Below are positions 49,456 to 59,997 of a stretch of DNA of 64,000 nt, piece by piece; position 1 is the stretch's first letter; each line of letters begins with the position of its first letter. The notes under the pieces are model-generated. The model did not search any database. It worked only from the letters and a program-made list of their open reading frames with translations, and had not been told where the DNA came from. Source of the DNA: Mycobacterium sp. 155 (GTDB taxonomy: Bacteria > Actinomycetota > Actinomycetes > Mycobacteriales > Mycobacteriaceae); NCBI RefSeq assembly GCF_000373905.1, contig NZ_KB892705.1:868001-932000 (forward strand), given 5' to 3'. The position numbers and the translations under genes are program-made.

Positions 49456-51252
49456 CTAGAGCCCCAGATCGGCCTCGAATGCACCCTCTTCGAGCCGGCG
49501 TTTGATGGTGGTGACGAAGCGTCCGGCGTCGGCACCGTCGATGAGCCGGTGGTCGTAGGTCAGGGGCAGGTAGCAGACCGATCGCACGCCGATGGATTCG
49601 TTGCCGTAGGCGTCGGAGATGACCCGGGGGCGTTTGACGATCGCGCCGGTGCCGAGCATGGCGGCCTGCGGCGGCACCAGGATCGGAGTGTCGAACAGGG
49701 CGCCTTGGCTGCCGATGTTGGTGATGGTAAAGGTGCCGCCGGACAGCTCGTCGGGTTTGAGGTTGCCTGAGCGGGCGCGGGCGGCGATGTCGGCGATAGC
49801 GCGGGCCAGCCCGCCCAGCGAGAGGTCACCGGCGTTGTGGATGACCGGGGAGAGCAAGCCCTGGTCGGTGTCGACGGCGAAGCCGAGGTGTTCGGCGTCG
49901 TAGTAGGTGATCTCTTTGGTGTCTTCGTTGTAGCTGGCGTTGACGTTGGGATGGATTTTGAGCGCGTCGATGACCGCTCGTGCGATGAACGGGAGGTAGG
50001 TCAGATTGACCCCTTCGCGTTCGGCGAACTCAGCCTTGGCGCGGGCCCGCAGCGCCACGATCTTGGTCATGTCGACCTCGTGGGTTTGGGTCAACTGTGC
50101 GGTGGCTTGTAGAGATTCGCGGGTTTTCTTGGCGGTGATCTGACGGATCCGGTTGACCTTTTGGGTGGTACCGCGCAGATGCGCCAACGCCGGTGCCGGA
50201 GTTGCGGCCGGGGCCGCGGCGGCGGGGGCTGGTGTCGACGCGGCCGTTGGTGCTGGGGGGGTTTTCTTGGCTTCAGCGGCGGCGAGTACGTCTTGTTTGC
50301 GGATGCGGCCGCCGACGCCGGTGCCCTTGACCGTGGACAGGTCGATGTTGTTTTCGGCTGCCAACTTTCGCACCAGCGGCGTGACGTAGGGGGAACCGTC
50401 GGTGGCCGGAGCCGTTGGCGCCGGAGCCGCGGCGGCCGGGGCTGCGGGCGCTGGAGCGGCCGGGGCTGCCGGGGCGGTGGCCGGGGCCGGCTCGGGTGCG
50501 GGTTGCGGCTTCGGTTCTGGCTTGGGTTCGGGCGCCGGCGCGGCCTTGGGTTCTGGCTTGGGCTCAGGTGCCGGTGCAGCCGGGGGAGCGGGTGCGGGGG
50601 CCGCCGGGGTGGCTGCGGCGTCGCCGATCTTGGCCAGTTCGCCGCCGACGGCGACGATGTCGTCTTCTTCGGCGGTGATGGCCAGCAAGGTGCCGGCGAC
50701 CGGGGAGGGAATTTCGGTGTCGACCTTGTCGGTGGATACTTCCACCAGTGGTTCGTCTACCCCGACACTGTCGCCGACCTTCTTGAGCCATCGAGTGACG
50801 GTGCCCTCGGTGACCGATTCGCCCAGCTCGGGCATCACCACGGAAGTGGCTGTGCCCGACGCCGCCGCCGGAGCCGGGGCAGCAGCCGGTGCGGGGGCAG
50901 CTTCGGCGGCCGGCTCGGCCGGCTGGGCGGCCGGGGCCGGGGTCGGGGCCGGCTCGGGTTCGGGTTGAGCGGCGGGGGCGGTTTCGGGGGCCGGAGCAGC
51001 GGCAGCCGTTTCGCCGGCCTCGCCGATGACGGCCAGTTCGCCGCCGATCTCGACGGTGTCGTCCTCCTGAGCGACGATCTTGGTCAACACGCCGGCGGCC
51101 GGGGACGGGATCTCGGTGTCGACCTTGTCGGTGGACACCTCCAGCAGTGGCTCGTCGAGTTCGACCGTGTCGCCCTCCTGTTTAAGCCAGCGGGTGACGG
51201 TCCCCTCAGTGACACTCTCACCTAGCGCGGGCATCTGGACGGAGATGGCCAT
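49456..51252 (-). CDS. dlaT: Dihydrolipoamide acyltransferase DlaT (two lipoyl domains)
   Basis: A 598-residue E2 core. Two lipoyl domains at about residues 3-78 and 137-212 each present the lipoyl Lys in [14 protein letters not shown]. They are joined by long Ala/Pro linkers (84-130 and 217-300), which are repetitive DNA. A peripheral subunit-binding domain at about 300-335 ([20 protein letters not shown]) precedes the catalytic domain, ending with [15 protein letters not shown]. It serves AceE and peroxynitrite reductase chemistry in mycobacteria. It begins the lipoate operon. Confidence 0.95.
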   Translation of the reverse strand: MAISVQMPALGESVTEGTVTRWLKQEGDTVELDEPLLEVSTDKVDTEIPSPAAGVLTKIVAQEDDTVEIGGELAVIGEAGETAAAAPAPETAPAAQPEPEPAPTPAPAAQPAEPAAEAAPAPAAAPAPAAASGTATSVVMPELGESVTEGTVTRWLKKVGDSVGVDEPLVEVSTDKVDTEIPSPVAGTLLAITAEEDDIVAVGGELAKIGDAAATPAAPAPAPPAAPAPEPKPEPKAAPAPEPKPEPKPQPAPEPAPATAPAAPAAPAPAAPAAAAPAPTAPATDGSPYVTPLVRKLAAENNIDLSTVKGTGVGGRIRKQDVLAAAEAKKTPPAPTAASTPAPAAAAPAATPAPALAHLRGTTQKVNRIRQITAKKTRESLQATAQLTQTHEVDMTKIVALRARAKAEFAEREGVNLTYLPFIARAVIDALKIHPNVNASYNEDTKEITYYDAEHLGFAVDTDQGLLSPVIHNAGDLSLGGLARAIADIAARARSGNLKPDELSGGTFTITNIGSQGALFDTPILVPPQAAMLGTGAIVKRPRVISDAYGNESIGVRSVCYLPLTYDHRLIDGADAGRFVTTIKRRLEEGAFEADLGL

Positions 51253-51523
51253 ATGTGTTGACTCCCTCGGACGGTCACTCGTGACGACTCGAACTCTGGC
51301 TTACCACAGCTGGGTGCACTGGGTGCGGCACCTAGGTGGATTGTTCGGACCATCCTGTCACTGCGCGGCAATTCGAGCGCACTCAGGGTTGGCTGCGGCT
51401 CCGGCACTATCGAACCGGGTAGTACATGTAGAGGAGATCGTTCTGTTGGGGCTGTTCGAGCGTTAAGGTCGGGACTACTCGATACCTCCGGTATTGGATA
51501 CCGACCGTCGCGGAGGGTGGACT
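51253..51523. promoter_or_regulatory. Divergent region dlaT/ephD with overlapping palindromes
   Basis: No gene fits in this 271-base gap. At 51482-51502 ATACC-TCC-GGTAT-TGG-ATACC forms two overlapping 13-base palindromes (51482-51494 and 51490-51502), 22 bases before the ephD ATG. They look like a repressor or activator site. The dlaT promoter must lie to the left, but I see no strong hexamers. Confidence 0.45.
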
Positions 51524-53017
51524 ATGCAGCGCTTCGTCGATAGTGCCGACGGGACCCGCATCGCAGTCTACGAACAGGGCGACCGGGACCTGCCCACGCT
51601 GGTGATGGCCCACGGCTGGCCCGATTCTCACGTGCTGTGGGACGGCGTGGTCGCCGAATTGGGGGACCGGTACCGGATCGTGCGGTACGACAACCGCGGC
51701 GCCGGGGCCTCCGACGTACCTAAGCCAGTCTCCGCCTTCACCATGGAGCGGTTCGCCGACGACCTCTCGGCAGTGCTCGACGAGGTCAGTCCGGGCACGC
51801 CAGCCCATGTGCTGGCTCACGACTGGGGTTCGGTCGGCGCCTGGGAATACCTGAGTCGTCCCGGGTCGGCCGAGCGCGTCGCCTCCTTCACGTCGGTGTC
51901 TGGGCCCAGCACAGACCACTACGGATTGTTCGTGCGTGGCCGGCTGGCCCGCCCCTACCGGCCCATCCGATTCGCCAGGGCGGTGAACCTGGCATCTCGG
52001 TTCAGCTACTGGATCCCGTTCTCGGTACCGGTGATCGCACCGGCGCTGATGCGTGCGGGAGTTGCTCGACGACTGCAGGCGATCGACACCCCGGGGCCCA
52101 AGTTCCAGTCCGAGAACCTCGACATCGACGCCGCCAACTCACTGAAGATCTACCGCGCGAACGCTATTCGATCGTTCACCCGGCTGCGGCGCGATCACTA
52201 CGTCGCGATTCCGGTGCAGCTGATCTGCAACGACGACGACCCCGTGGTGCGTGGCCATGGCTACGACGACGAGTCCAAGTGGGTGCCGCGGCTGTGGCGC
52301 CGTGACCTGAAAGCCGGCCACTGGGCCCCGTTCTCACATCCGAAGGCCATCGCGACTGCCGTCGCCGAACTTGTCGATCATCTGGAGGGCGCACCCGCGA
52401 CCCGGGCGTTGCGCCGGGCGCAGGTCGGGCGCCCCCGCAAAACCTTCGGTGACACACTCGTTTCCATTACGGGGGCAGGCAGCGGTATCGGCCGGGCCAC
52501 CGCATTGGCGTTCGCGGCCGAAGGGGCCGAGGTGGTCGTCAGCGACATCGACGAGGCTGCCGCCAAGGCGACCGCGGCCCAGATCGCCGAGCGCGGTGGC
52601 GTCGCACATGCCTACGCGCTCGACGTCGCCGACACCGAGGCAGTCGAACGCTTCGTCGAACAGGTGTGCACCGAGCACGGCGTACCCGACGTCGTGGTCA
52701 ACAACGCCGGGATAGGAGTCGTCAACTGTTGCCGGTCGTTTGCGCGCCGGCTCGTCGAGCGGGGCACCGGTGGCCACATCGTCAACGTCGTATCGATGGC
52801 GGCCCACCCGCAGTCGAACGCCTACGCCCTGTTCTCCGATTGCCTGCGCGCCGAATTGAGCTCGGCGGGCATCGGTTTGACGACGATCCGCCCCCGCGTC
52901 ATCGACACGAACGTCGTCGACACCACGCGCTTCGACGTGAAAGCCTTCGCGGCGCGGCGTTACGGACCGGACAAGGCGGCCAAAGCTATCGTCTCGGCGG
53001 TGCGCCGGGCTGACTAG
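51524..53017 (+). CDS. ephD: EphD-like epoxide hydrolase fused to a degenerate short-chain dehydrogenase domain
   Basis: A 497-residue fusion. Residues 1-290 are an alpha/beta hydrolase: MAHGWPDSH, nucleophile Asp in [14 protein letters not shown], and the His in [11 protein letters not shown]. From about residue 305 an SDR domain begins with [18 protein letters not shown] and VVNNAGIG. It then lacks a stretch after NNAGIG, the YxxxK catalytic pair (here NAYALFSDC) and a later loop. I recall EphD at about 592 residues, so roughly 95 are missing. The hydrolase half looks intact, and the frame is open throughout. Confidence 0.85.
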   Translation: MQRFVDSADGTRIAVYEQGDRDLPTLVMAHGWPDSHVLWDGVVAELGDRYRIVRYDNRGAGASDVPKPVSAFTMERFADDLSAVLDEVSPGTPAHVLAHDWGSVGAWEYLSRPGSAERVASFTSVSGPSTDHYGLFVRGRLARPYRPIRFARAVNLASRFSYWIPFSVPVIAPALMRAGVARRLQAIDTPGPKFQSENLDIDAANSLKIYRANAIRSFTRLRRDHYVAIPVQLICNDDDPVVRGHGYDDESKWVPRLWRRDLKAGHWAPFSHPKAIATAVAELVDHLEGAPATRALRRAQVGRPRKTFGDTLVSITGAGSGIGRATALAFAAEGAEVVVSDIDEAAAKATAAQIAERGGVAHAYALDVADTEAVERFVEQVCTEHGVPDVVVNNAGIGVVNCCRSFARRLVERGTGGHIVNVVSMAAHPQSNAYALFSDCLRAELSSAGIGLTTIRPRVIDTNVVDTTRFDVKAFAARRYGPDKAAKAIVSAVRRAD

Positions 53018-54555
53018 CCGTTCTGCGCTATGTCCTCCAGGACCGCGAACATGGTCCGCGTCGGAACGCCGGTGCCGCCCTTCGGCGTGTAACCCCACGG
53101 CCCGCCGGTGTTGTAGGCCGGCGCGGCGACATCGATGTGAGCCCACTGGACGCCGTCGGCGACGAACTCGCGCAGATACGTTCCGGCGACCAGCATTCCG
53201 GCGAAGCGCGAGCCGCTGACGTTGGCCAGGTCGGCGACCGTGGACTTGAGGTCTTCCTTGAGTTCTTCGGGAAGCGGCATGGCCCAACCGTTTTCGCCGA
53301 CGGACTGCGACAGCGTCGCCACCCGGTCGCGGAACTCGTCGCTGCCCATCACGCCCGGGGTGCGGGCGCCCAGCGCGACCGTCTGGGCACCGGTCAGCGT
53401 GGATGTCTCGATCAGGTAGTCCGGATTGTCCTCGCAGGCCCGCACGATGGCGTCGGCGAGAATCAGTCGCCCTTCGGCGTCGGTGTTGAGCACCTCGACA
53501 GTCGTGCCGCCGTACTGCGTGAGTACGTCACCGGGCCGCTGCGCGGTGGCCGAGGGCATGTTCTCGGCCATGGGGACGGTGGCGATCACGTCGATGGGCA
53601 GCTGCTGTTGGGCGGCCAGCACCACGGTCGCGATGACGGCGGCGGCACCGCCCATGTCGGATGTCATGTGGTGCATGTTGGCGGCTGGCTTGATCGAGAT
53701 GCCGCCGGTGTCGAACGTGATGCCCTTACCCACCAACGCGACGGTCTTCACTCCGGCTGATCGTGCTCCTCGCGTACGCGACCGACCGCCGCCGCGGTGG
53801 GCCAGACGCACCAGCCGCGGCGGGCGTGAGGACCCCTTCCCGACCCCGACGATGCCCCCGTAGCCGGCTTTGGTGAGTGCCTTGTCGTCGAGCACCTCCA
53901 CTTCGAGGCCGTACGCCTCACCCAAATCCTTTGCCCGTTTGGCGAATTCGGCCGGGAACAAGTGGCTCGGCGGAGTGTTCACGAAATCGCGGGCAGTGGC
54001 CACGGCCGTGGCGATATCAACAGCACGGTCCGCGGCCTTCTTGGCGGCGGCCTTCGTATCGGGGGTCAACGCGACGATCTTCGTCAGTCCCGGGTCCTTG
54101 GGAGCGGTCTTGGCACTGCGGAACTCGCTGAACCGGTATGCGCCGAGGATCAGGCCTTCGACGGTGGCCTCCAGATCGATCGCGCTCAGCGTCGTCACCA
54201 CCGAACCGACCTTGTCCAGCGATCGGGCAGCGCTGCCGGCGGCGCGACGGATCACGTCGGCCGGCCAGATCTCGCGCGGCTCACCCAGGCCGACTGCCAG
54301 CACGCTCGCCACCGGCAACGCGGCGACTACGAGGCGGTGCGACTGACCCTCGGCGCCCGAGGCGCCCAGCGCCCGCAGACCCGATTCGATGGCGCCGATA
54401 ATCTCGTCGTCCAGATAGGACTCGGCGGCCAGAACCTTCGGGCCGGATTTGTCGGTGACGACGGGAACGATCAGGACAGCGTCGGCGACGCCCCTGCGGG
54501 GCAGAGCCGAGCTGACGGTGACGGTGGGGGCCTGATAGCCGGGTGCGCTACTCAC
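53014..54555 (-). CDS. pepB: Leucyl aminopeptidase PepB (M17)
   Basis: A 513-residue dizinc aminopeptidase. The C-terminal M17 domain has [35 protein letters not shown] and the signature [13 protein letters not shown], which carries active-site metal ligands. I start at GTG 54555, six bases after AGGGTG. The in-frame GTG at 54564 lies inside the palindrome and lacks a ribosome binding site. Residues around 265-282 ([15 protein letters not shown]) form a basic loop longer than I recall in M. tuberculosis. The ORF overlaps the end of convergent ephD by 4 bases. Confidence 0.93.
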   Translation of the reverse strand: MSSAPGYQAPTVTVSSALPRRGVADAVLIVPVVTDKSGPKVLAAESYLDDEIIGAIESGLRALGASGAEGQSHRLVVAALPVASVLAVGLGEPREIWPADVIRRAAGSAARSLDKVGSVVTTLSAIDLEATVEGLILGAYRFSEFRSAKTAPKDPGLTKIVALTPDTKAAAKKAADRAVDIATAVATARDFVNTPPSHLFPAEFAKRAKDLGEAYGLEVEVLDDKALTKAGYGGIVGVGKGSSRPPRLVRLAHRGGGRSRTRGARSAGVKTVALVGKGITFDTGGISIKPAANMHHMTSDMGGAAAVIATVVLAAQQQLPIDVIATVPMAENMPSATAQRPGDVLTQYGGTTVEVLNTDAEGRLILADAIVRACEDNPDYLIETSTLTGAQTVALGARTPGVMGSDEFRDRVATLSQSVGENGWAMPLPEELKEDLKSTVADLANVSGSRFAGMLVAGTYLREFVADGVQWAHIDVAAPAYNTGGPWGYTPKGGTGVPTRTMFAVLEDIAQNG

Positions 54556-54561
54556 CCGATT

Positions 54562-54600
54562 CACCCTAGAGGCGTACGAGCGGGTACGCCGATTAGGGTG
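54562..54600. promoter_or_regulatory. Nested palindrome containing both ribosome binding sites of pepB and gcvT
   Basis: CACCCTA-ga-GGCGTAC-n6-GTACGCC-gat-TAGGGTG reads almost identically on both strands. The outer arms supply AGGGTG to gcvT (GTG 54606) and, on the other strand, to pepB (GTG 54555). The inner arms at 54571-54577 and 54584-54590 are perfect and could be an operator or hairpin. Confidence 0.6.
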
Positions 54601-54605
54601 AGCCC

Positions 54606-55703
54606 GTGAGCGACGATCTGTTGCACGGCCCGCTGGAAGACCGCCACCGCGCCCTCGGCGCCAGTTTCGCGGAGTTCGGTGGCTGGCTGATGCCGGTGTC
54701 CTACGCCGGAACTGTCGCCGAACACACCGCCACCCGCACCGCCGTCGGCCTCTTCGACGTCAGCCACCTGGGCAAGGCGCTCGTCCGCGGGCCCGGAGCA
54801 GCGGCGTACGTCAACTCGGCGCTCACCAACGACCTCAACCGGATCGGACCCGGTAAAGCGCAATACACGTTGTGCTGCAACGAATCCGGGGGAGTGATCG
54901 ACGATCTCATCGCTTACTACGTCTCCGACGACGAGATCTTCCTGGTGCCCAATGCGGCCAACACCGCCGCGGTGGTCGCCGAGCTGCAGCGCCACGCGCC
55001 GACCGGGCTGACCATCACCGACGAACACCGTTCCTACGCGGTGCTGGCGGTGCAGGGCCCGAAATCCGCCGAGGTGCTCAGTGGACTGGGCCTGCCCACA
55101 GACATGGACTACATGGCTTTCGCCGACGCCGAGATCGACGGCGTCAGAACCCGGGTCTGCCGTACCGGCTACACCGGCGAACACGGGTACGAGCTGCTGC
55201 CCCCGTGGGATGGTGCCGGGGTGGTGTTCGACGCCCTGGCCGCCGCGGTGCAGGCCGCCGGTGGTGAACTCGCCGGTCTCGGCGCCCGCGACACGTTGCG
55301 TACCGAGATGGGTTACCCGCTGCACGGCCACGAGCTGTCGTTGGAGATATCGCCGCTGCAGGCCCGCTGCGGCTGGGCGATCGGCTGGGGCAAGGACGCG
55401 TTCTGGGGGCGTGAAGCGTTGCTGGCCGAGAAGCAGGCCGGGCCGCGTCGCGTACTGCGCGGGCTGAAGGCTTTGGGCCGCGGGGTGCTGCGGGCCGACC
55501 TGACCGTGCTCGACGGCGACACCCCGGTCGGCGTGACCACGTCGGGAACGTTCTCACCCACTTTGAAAGTCGGCATCGCACTGGCTCTGCTCGACACCGC
55601 CCACGAGATCGCCGACGGCCAGCGGGTCGCGGTGGACGTGCGCGGCCGCGCAATCGAATGCGAGGTTGTGAAGCCGCCGTTTGTGGCCACCAATACTCGC
55701 TAG
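54606..55703 (+). CDS. gcvT: Glycine cleavage system T protein
   Basis: A 365-residue aminomethyltransferase. It receives the aminomethyl group from the lipoylated H protein and releases NH3 with formation of methylene-THF. Conserved parts are [76 protein letters not shown] and [22 protein letters not shown] 54606 has AGGGTG at the right spacing. The gene is 22 bases upstream of ilvE in the same direction. I looked for a glycine riboswitch upstream and saw none. Confidence 0.95.
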   Translation: MSDDLLHGPLEDRHRALGASFAEFGGWLMPVSYAGTVAEHTATRTAVGLFDVSHLGKALVRGPGAAAYVNSALTNDLNRIGPGKAQYTLCCNESGGVIDDLIAYYVSDDEIFLVPNAANTAAVVAELQRHAPTGLTITDEHRSYAVLAVQGPKSAEVLSGLGLPTDMDYMAFADAEIDGVRTRVCRTGYTGEHGYELLPPWDGAGVVFDALAAAVQAAGGELAGLGARDTLRTEMGYPLHGHELSLEISPLQARCGWAIGWGKDAFWGREALLAEKQAGPRRVLRGLKALGRGVLRADLTVLDGDTPVGVTTSGTFSPTLKVGIALALLDTAHEIADGQRVAVDVRGRAIECEVVKPPFVATNTR

Positions 55704-55725
55704 CCGCCGGCGATACAATCGCAGC

Positions 55726-56832
55726 ATGACAAGCGGTCTTGCAGAGTTCACGGTTTCGGTCAATACGGACCGGGCGACCGACGCGGTACGCGAATCCATT
55801 CTGGCGAACCCGGGATTCGGCAAGTTCCACACCGATCACATGGTGTCCATCGACTACACCGTGGCCGACGGTTGGCACAACCCGCGGGTGATCCCGTACG
55901 GCCCTATCGAGTTGGATCCGTCGGCAATCGTGCTGCACTACGCGCAAGAGATCTTCGAGGGCTTGAAGGCCTATCGCTGGGCCGACGGGTCGATCGTGTC
56001 GTTCCGCCCCGAGGCCAACGCGGCCCGGCTGCAGTCCTCCGCGCGTCGGCTCGCCATCCCGGAACTGCCGTCGGAGCTGTTCATCGAGTCGTTGCGCCAG
56101 CTCATCGCGGTCGACGAGGCCTGGGTGCCCGCTGCGGGCGGCGAAGAGTCGCTGTACCTGCGGCCGTTCATCATCGCCACCGAGCCCGGTCTGGGTGTGC
56201 GGCCCGCCAACGAGTACCGGTACCTGGCCGTCGGATCGCCGGCCGGCGCGTACTTCAAGGGCGGTATCAAGCCGGTCAGCGTTTGGCTGTCGCACGAATA
56301 TGTGCGGGCTTCTCCCGGCGGTACCGGCGCGGCCAAGTTCGGCGGCAACTACGCGGCCTCGCTGCTGGCACAGGCCCAGGCGGCTGACAACGGCTGCGAT
56401 CAGGTGGTGTGGCTCGACGCCATCGAACGGCGCTACGTCGAGGAGATGGGCGGGATGAACCTGTTCTTCGTCTTCGGCAGCGGCGGTTCGGCGCGGCTGG
56501 TCACCCCGGAGCTGTCGGGTTCACTGCTGCCCGGTATTACCCGGGATTCGTTGCTGCAGTTGGCAACCGACGCGGGATTTGCCGTCGAGGAACGCAAGAT
56601 CGATGTCGACGAATGGCAGAAGAAGGCCGCCGCGGGCGAGATCACCGAGGTGTTCGCCTGCGGCACCGCCGCGGTGATCACTCCGGTCTCGCACGTCAAG
56701 CACCGCGAGGGCGAATTCACCATCGCCAGCGGGCAGCCCGGTGAGATCACCATGGCCCTGCGGGACACCCTGACGGGGATCCAGCGCGGTACGTTTGCCG
56801 ACACCCACGGCTGGATGGCGCGGCTGAATTAG
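55726..56832 (+). CDS. ilvE: Branched-chain amino acid aminotransferase IlvE
   Basis: A 368-residue class IV PLP aminotransferase, interconverting Leu/Ile/Val and their 2-oxo acids. [19 protein letters not shown] marks the substrate-binding loop. The PLP Lys is in [19 protein letters not shown], and [13 protein letters not shown] and [16 protein letters not shown] follow. The ATG at 55726 is chosen; an upstream TTG at 55681 lies inside gcvT. The last bases overlap the stop of convergent cobS (56829-56832). Confidence 0.95.
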   Translation: MTSGLAEFTVSVNTDRATDAVRESILANPGFGKFHTDHMVSIDYTVADGWHNPRVIPYGPIELDPSAIVLHYAQEIFEGLKAYRWADGSIVSFRPEANAARLQSSARRLAIPELPSELFIESLRQLIAVDEAWVPAAGGEESLYLRPFIIATEPGLGVRPANEYRYLAVGSPAGAYFKGGIKPVSVWLSHEYVRASPGGTGAAKFGGNYAASLLAQAQAADNGCDQVVWLDAIERRYVEEMGGMNLFFVFGSGGSARLVTPELSGSLLPGITRDSLLQLATDAGFAVEERKIDVDEWQKKAAAGEITEVFACGTAAVITPVSHVKHREGEFTIASGQPGEITMALRDTLTGIQRGTFADTHGWMARLN

Positions 56833-57551
56833 CGCACCGCAAGGCCGAGAGCGACGAGCGTCGTCGTCACCTCGACAGCCGCGCCCAGCACGTCACCGGT
56901 GATACCACCGAACCGGCGTACACAGTGGGCGACCAGCAGCGCGCACACCCCGAGAGCCAGTAGCACCACGACGGGTCCCTGCCAGGGCCGGTGCGTGGCC
57001 AATGCCGCCAGCGTGGCCAGCGCCACTGACCAGGCGACGACGACGGCGACTGGTTGGCTACCCGCGACCACCGCCCCCAACGAGCTGCCCGGCGCGGCGG
57101 GCACCGACCGCCGGCACGCCATCACTGCGGCCACTCGACCGGCGGCCACCGCGGTGAGCACGGCGACCGGGCCCAGTTGCGCGAAGCTCAGTGCCTGCAT
57201 GGCGATCGTCAGCACAACCGCGGCGACACCGAACGGGCCCGCCGCACCGTCGCGCATCACGGCCAGCGCACGCTCCGGCGGGCCATAACACCCCAGGCCA
57301 TCGGTGGTGTCGGCCAGCCCGTCGATGTGCAGCCCCCGGGTGACCACAATCAGGGCCGCGACCGCCAACACTCCGGGGAGCGCGCCGGGCCCGAACGCCC
57401 GGGTGCCAGCCCACGCGACGGCCGCGGCCATCGTGCCCAGTGTTAGCCCCACCAGCGGCAGCGCCGTAAGGGCACCGCGACCAAACCTGGCCGTCGAGCG
57501 CACTGGCAGTACGGTACCGAAAGCGAAAGCCGAAGTGACAGAGGCGATCAT
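56829..57551 (-). CDS. cobS: Cobalamin synthase CobS (adenosylcobinamide-GDP ribazoletransferase)
   Basis: A 240-residue polytopic enzyme joining adenosylcobinamide-GDP and alpha-ribazole phosphate at the membrane. The Mg-binding signature is [30 protein letters not shown]. Several helices follow, such as [14 protein letters not shown] and [16 protein letters not shown], and the C-terminus has [17 protein letters not shown]. The ATG at 57551 is 5 bases after the cobT stop, so cobU-cobT-cobS form one operon. It meets ilvE tail to tail. Confidence 0.94.
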   Translation of the reverse strand: MIASVTSAFAFGTVLPVRSTARFGRGALTALPLVGLTLGTMAAAVAWAGTRAFGPGALPGVLAVAALIVVTRGLHIDGLADTTDGLGCYGPPERALAVMRDGAAGPFGVAAVVLTIAMQALSFAQLGPVAVLTAVAAGRVAAVMACRRSVPAAPGSSLGAVVAGSQPVAVVVAWSVALATLAALATHRPWQGPVVVLLALGVCALLVAHCVRRFGGITGDVLGAAVEVTTTLVALGLAVR

Positions 57552-57556
57552 GGCGA

Positions 57557-58609
57557 TTATTCGGAGATGCCCGCCTCGTCGAACGTGGCCATCGACGCCA
57601 GCGTGGCCACCGCGGCCCGCACCACCGGCAACGCCACGGCCGCTCCGGTGCCCTCGCCGAGCCGCATGCCCAGATCGACGATCGGCTCGAGCCCGAGGTG
57701 TGTCAGAGCGAGGGTGTGCGCCGGTTCGGTGGACCGATGGCCGGCCTGCCACCAGGCGCGCGCGCCTGGTGCGAGCCGATCGGCCAGCAGTGCCGCGGCC
57801 GTCACGACGAGGCCGTCGAGCAGCACCGGCGTGCGCCGCACCGCTGCCTGAGCGCAGAAACCCGCGATCGCTGCCAGATCGGCACCGCCGCACACTCGCA
57901 GCAGGCCGAGCGGATCGTCGGTCACCTTGCGGGCGCGGTACAGCGCGTCGCGGACCGCGGCGGTCTTGCGCATCCAGCCTTCGTCATCGATGCCGGTGCC
58001 CCGGCCGACCACCGCGACCGGCTCGGTGCCCGTTACGGCAGCGACCAAAGTCGTTGCCGGAGTGGTGTTTCCGATCCCCATGTCGCCGGCGATGAGCAGT
58101 TCGGCACCGGAGTCGACCTCCTCGTCGGCGATGCGGGCGCCGGCCCCGACCGCGGCGACAATCTGGTCGGCCGTGAGGGCGTCCTCGACCGCGATGTTGC
58201 CCGAGCTGCGACGCACCTTGTGGGCGCCGATCGCGGGGGACAGCGGCTCGTCGCAGTCGACAGCGATGTCGGCTATTCGTACCGTCGCGCCGGCCACCTC
58301 GCTCAACACGTTGATGGCGGCGCCGCCTGCGTCGAAGTTGGCGATCATCTGACCGGTCACCGCGGCCGGAAACGCCGACACGCCGGCTGCCGTCACCCCG
58401 TGATCGCCGGCGAACACCACGACCCGCGCCCGTACGAACTGCTGCGGCGGGCACACCCCTTGACACGACGCCACCCAGACCGAGAGATCTTCCAGCCGCC
58501 CCAGCGATCCCGGCGGTTTGGTCAGACGGTTCTGGCGGGCCCGCGCAGCCGCCGCCACCGCCGCATCCGGCGGAGTGACGGCGGCGAACATCGGGTCGGC
58601 TTCGGTCAC
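57557..58609 (-). CDS. cobT: Nicotinate-nucleotide:DMB phosphoribosyltransferase CobT
   Basis: A 350-residue enzyme making alpha-ribazole 5'-phosphate from DMB and nicotinate mononucleotide. Motifs are [43 protein letters not shown], the nucleotide-site segment [18 protein letters not shown] and [18 protein letters not shown] [16 protein letters not shown] near the C-terminus. The GTG at 58609 overlaps the cobU stop (GTGA), so the three genes are coupled. It supplies the lower ligand that CobS joins. Confidence 0.95.
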   Translation of the reverse strand: MTEADPMFAAVTPPDAAVAAAARARQNRLTKPPGSLGRLEDLSVWVASCQGVCPPQQFVRARVVVFAGDHGVTAAGVSAFPAAVTGQMIANFDAGGAAINVLSEVAGATVRIADIAVDCDEPLSPAIGAHKVRRSSGNIAVEDALTADQIVAAVGAGARIADEEVDSGAELLIAGDMGIGNTTPATTLVAAVTGTEPVAVVGRGTGIDDEGWMRKTAAVRDALYRARKVTDDPLGLLRVCGGADLAAIAGFCAQAAVRRTPVLLDGLVVTAAALLADRLAPGARAWWQAGHRSTEPAHTLALTHLGLEPIVDLGMRLGEGTGAAVALPVVRAAVATLASMATFDEAGISE

Positions 58610-59145
58610 GACGGCTCCTTCACTGTGACCGGTTGACCGGCCACGACGAGTACGACCTGCTCGCACACCGCCGCCAGGCGCTGGTTGACCGTCCCCAGCG
58701 CGTCGGCAAACCTGCGACCGGCCTCGGTGGCGGGTACTACGGTCAGCCCGACCTCGGGACTGACGAGCACGAGGGGAGCGGTGAACGCGGCAACCGCACC
58801 GACCAGCGCATCGACATCGGTGTCGACGGGTGCGCCGCTCCATGCGTCGCGCCGATCCATCGTCGCAGTCAGCCATCCTCCGACGTCGTCGAGCAGCGTC
58901 GCGACACCGGGTTCGGCGCCCAGTTGCCGGACCACGTCGTCAGCACCGGCGCCGCACTCTATGGTGCTCCAGTGCGCCGGGCGCCGCGTGAGGTGCGCCG
59001 CGACGCGCGCCGACCAGGCCGGATCGATGTCAGCCGCAGAGCCGGTGGCCAGGTAGCGCACCGGCCCCTCGGCGGCGGCCGCGATCGCCGTCTCGGCCCA
59101 CTGCGATTTGCCCGACCGGATCCCTCCGAGCACCAGCATGCGCAC
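58606..59145 (-). CDS. cobU: Adenosylcobinamide kinase/guanylyltransferase CobU
   Basis: A 179-residue enzyme phosphorylating and GMP-activating adenosylcobinamide. The P-loop [12 protein letters not shown] is near residues 6-18. [16 protein letters not shown] and ECGAGADDV follow, and [20 protein letters not shown] precedes the C-terminus. GTG 59145 gives MRMLVLGG; ATG 59139 two codons on is equally possible. The stop overlaps cobT. It is adjacent to cobT-cobS here; I recall cobU lying elsewhere in M. tuberculosis. Confidence 0.9.
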   Translation of the reverse strand: MRMLVLGGIRSGKSQWAETAIAAAAEGPVRYLATGSAADIDPAWSARVAAHLTRRPAHWSTIECGAGADDVVRQLGAEPGVATLLDDVGGWLTATMDRRDAWSGAPVDTDVDALVGAVAAFTAPLVLVSPEVGLTVVPATEAGRRFADALGTVNQRLAAVCEQVVLVVAGQPVTVKEPS

Positions 59146-59170
59146 CGACGTCAGGCCGGCCCAGCGGACA

Positions 59171-59854
59171 TCAAGAAACCTTGTCGCCGCGATTGACGGC
59201 GGGTCGTGGCGCTCGCATCCGACGGATCTGGGATGCCCGGCTGGCCGCATAGAAGCCGAGCTTCCAACCGCTTTCGGTGTTACCGGGAAACTTCTCGTCG
59301 ACCATGCGGTTGACCTTGCGACCCACCAGGACACCATCGACGGTCATGACCACCACGAGCCCCAACATCGTGAAGGACATGATCTGCTGGAACTGCAGGC
59401 TCGGCAACGCCATCATGAACACGATCATCGCCAGAGCCGCGGGCATGAACAGGCCGAGCAAATTGCGCCGGGAGTCCACGATATTGCGGACGTAACGCCG
59501 CACCGGGCCCTTGTCGCGGGGTAGCAGGTAGGCGTCGTCGCCGGCCATCATCTTTTCCCGGCGCTCGGCTGACTCGGCGCGCCGGGCCTGCTTTTCGACC
59601 TTGCGTTCCTCGCCCGTGAGCTTCGGGCCACGCAGCTCCTTGCGTCGGCGACGTGCCTCGGCGGTGGTCTGCGGGGCCGGCGCTACGGGCCCGCGCTTCT
59701 TGGCGGCCTCACTGCGCTTGGGTGTAGGCCGGCCCTTGGGCGCCGTGCCTCCACCCATCGTGGTGTCGGACGCTGCAGCGCCACCATCAGTGGCGTTGCC
59801 CTTGGCCTCGTCGTTCTCGCCGTCGTCGCGCTTCTTACGGCCCAGCAGATTCAC
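59171..59854 (-). CDS. DUF3043 membrane protein
   Basis: A 227-residue protein. The N-terminal ~110 residues are charged and disordered (GRKKRDDGENDEAKG, repeated basic stretches). Two membrane helices follow, MPAALAMIVFMMALPSLQF and SFTMLGLVVVMTVDGVLVG, with a loop and a C-terminal basic tail. It is conserved in actinobacteria (Rv2206) without known function. The GTG start at 59854 gives MNLLGRKKRDD; a longer frame to 59998 lacks homology. It is 25 bases upstream of cobU in the same direction. Confidence 0.85.
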   Translation of the reverse strand: MNLLGRKKRDDGENDEAKGNATDGGAAASDTTMGGGTAPKGRPTPKRSEAAKKRGPVAPAPQTTAEARRRRKELRGPKLTGEERKVEKQARRAESAERREKMMAGDDAYLLPRDKGPVRRYVRNIVDSRRNLLGLFMPAALAMIVFMMALPSLQFQQIMSFTMLGLVVVMTVDGVLVGRKVNRMVDEKFPGNTESGWKLGFYAASRASQIRRMRAPRPAVNRGDKVS

Positions 59855-59925
59855 GCCAGTCAGGTTACTGCCCGCCGCCGCGCGTCCGGCCAGATGCCCC
59901 GTGCCCGGCGACGGGTCGGGAATAG

Positions 59926-59955
59926 TGACGCAAAGAGGTACCGTTGACGCAGAGA
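59926..59955 (+). promoter_or_regulatory. Direct repeats in front of the A-type Fe-S protein gene
   Basis: TGACGCAAAGA (59926-59936) and TGACGCAGAGA (59945-59955) are near-identical 11-mers with a 19-base period, 43 bases before the ATG. The second TTGACG could also serve as a -35 element. They may bind a transcription factor. Confidence 0.4.
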
Positions 59956-59997
59956 CTTCGGTATCGACGATGCCCAGGGAATGTTTTAGGGAGAGCA

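Noticed and set aside
54565..54605. Glycine riboswitch upstream of gcvT
   Set aside because: The gap to pepB is only tens of bases and contains the palindrome, not an aptamer-sized RNA.
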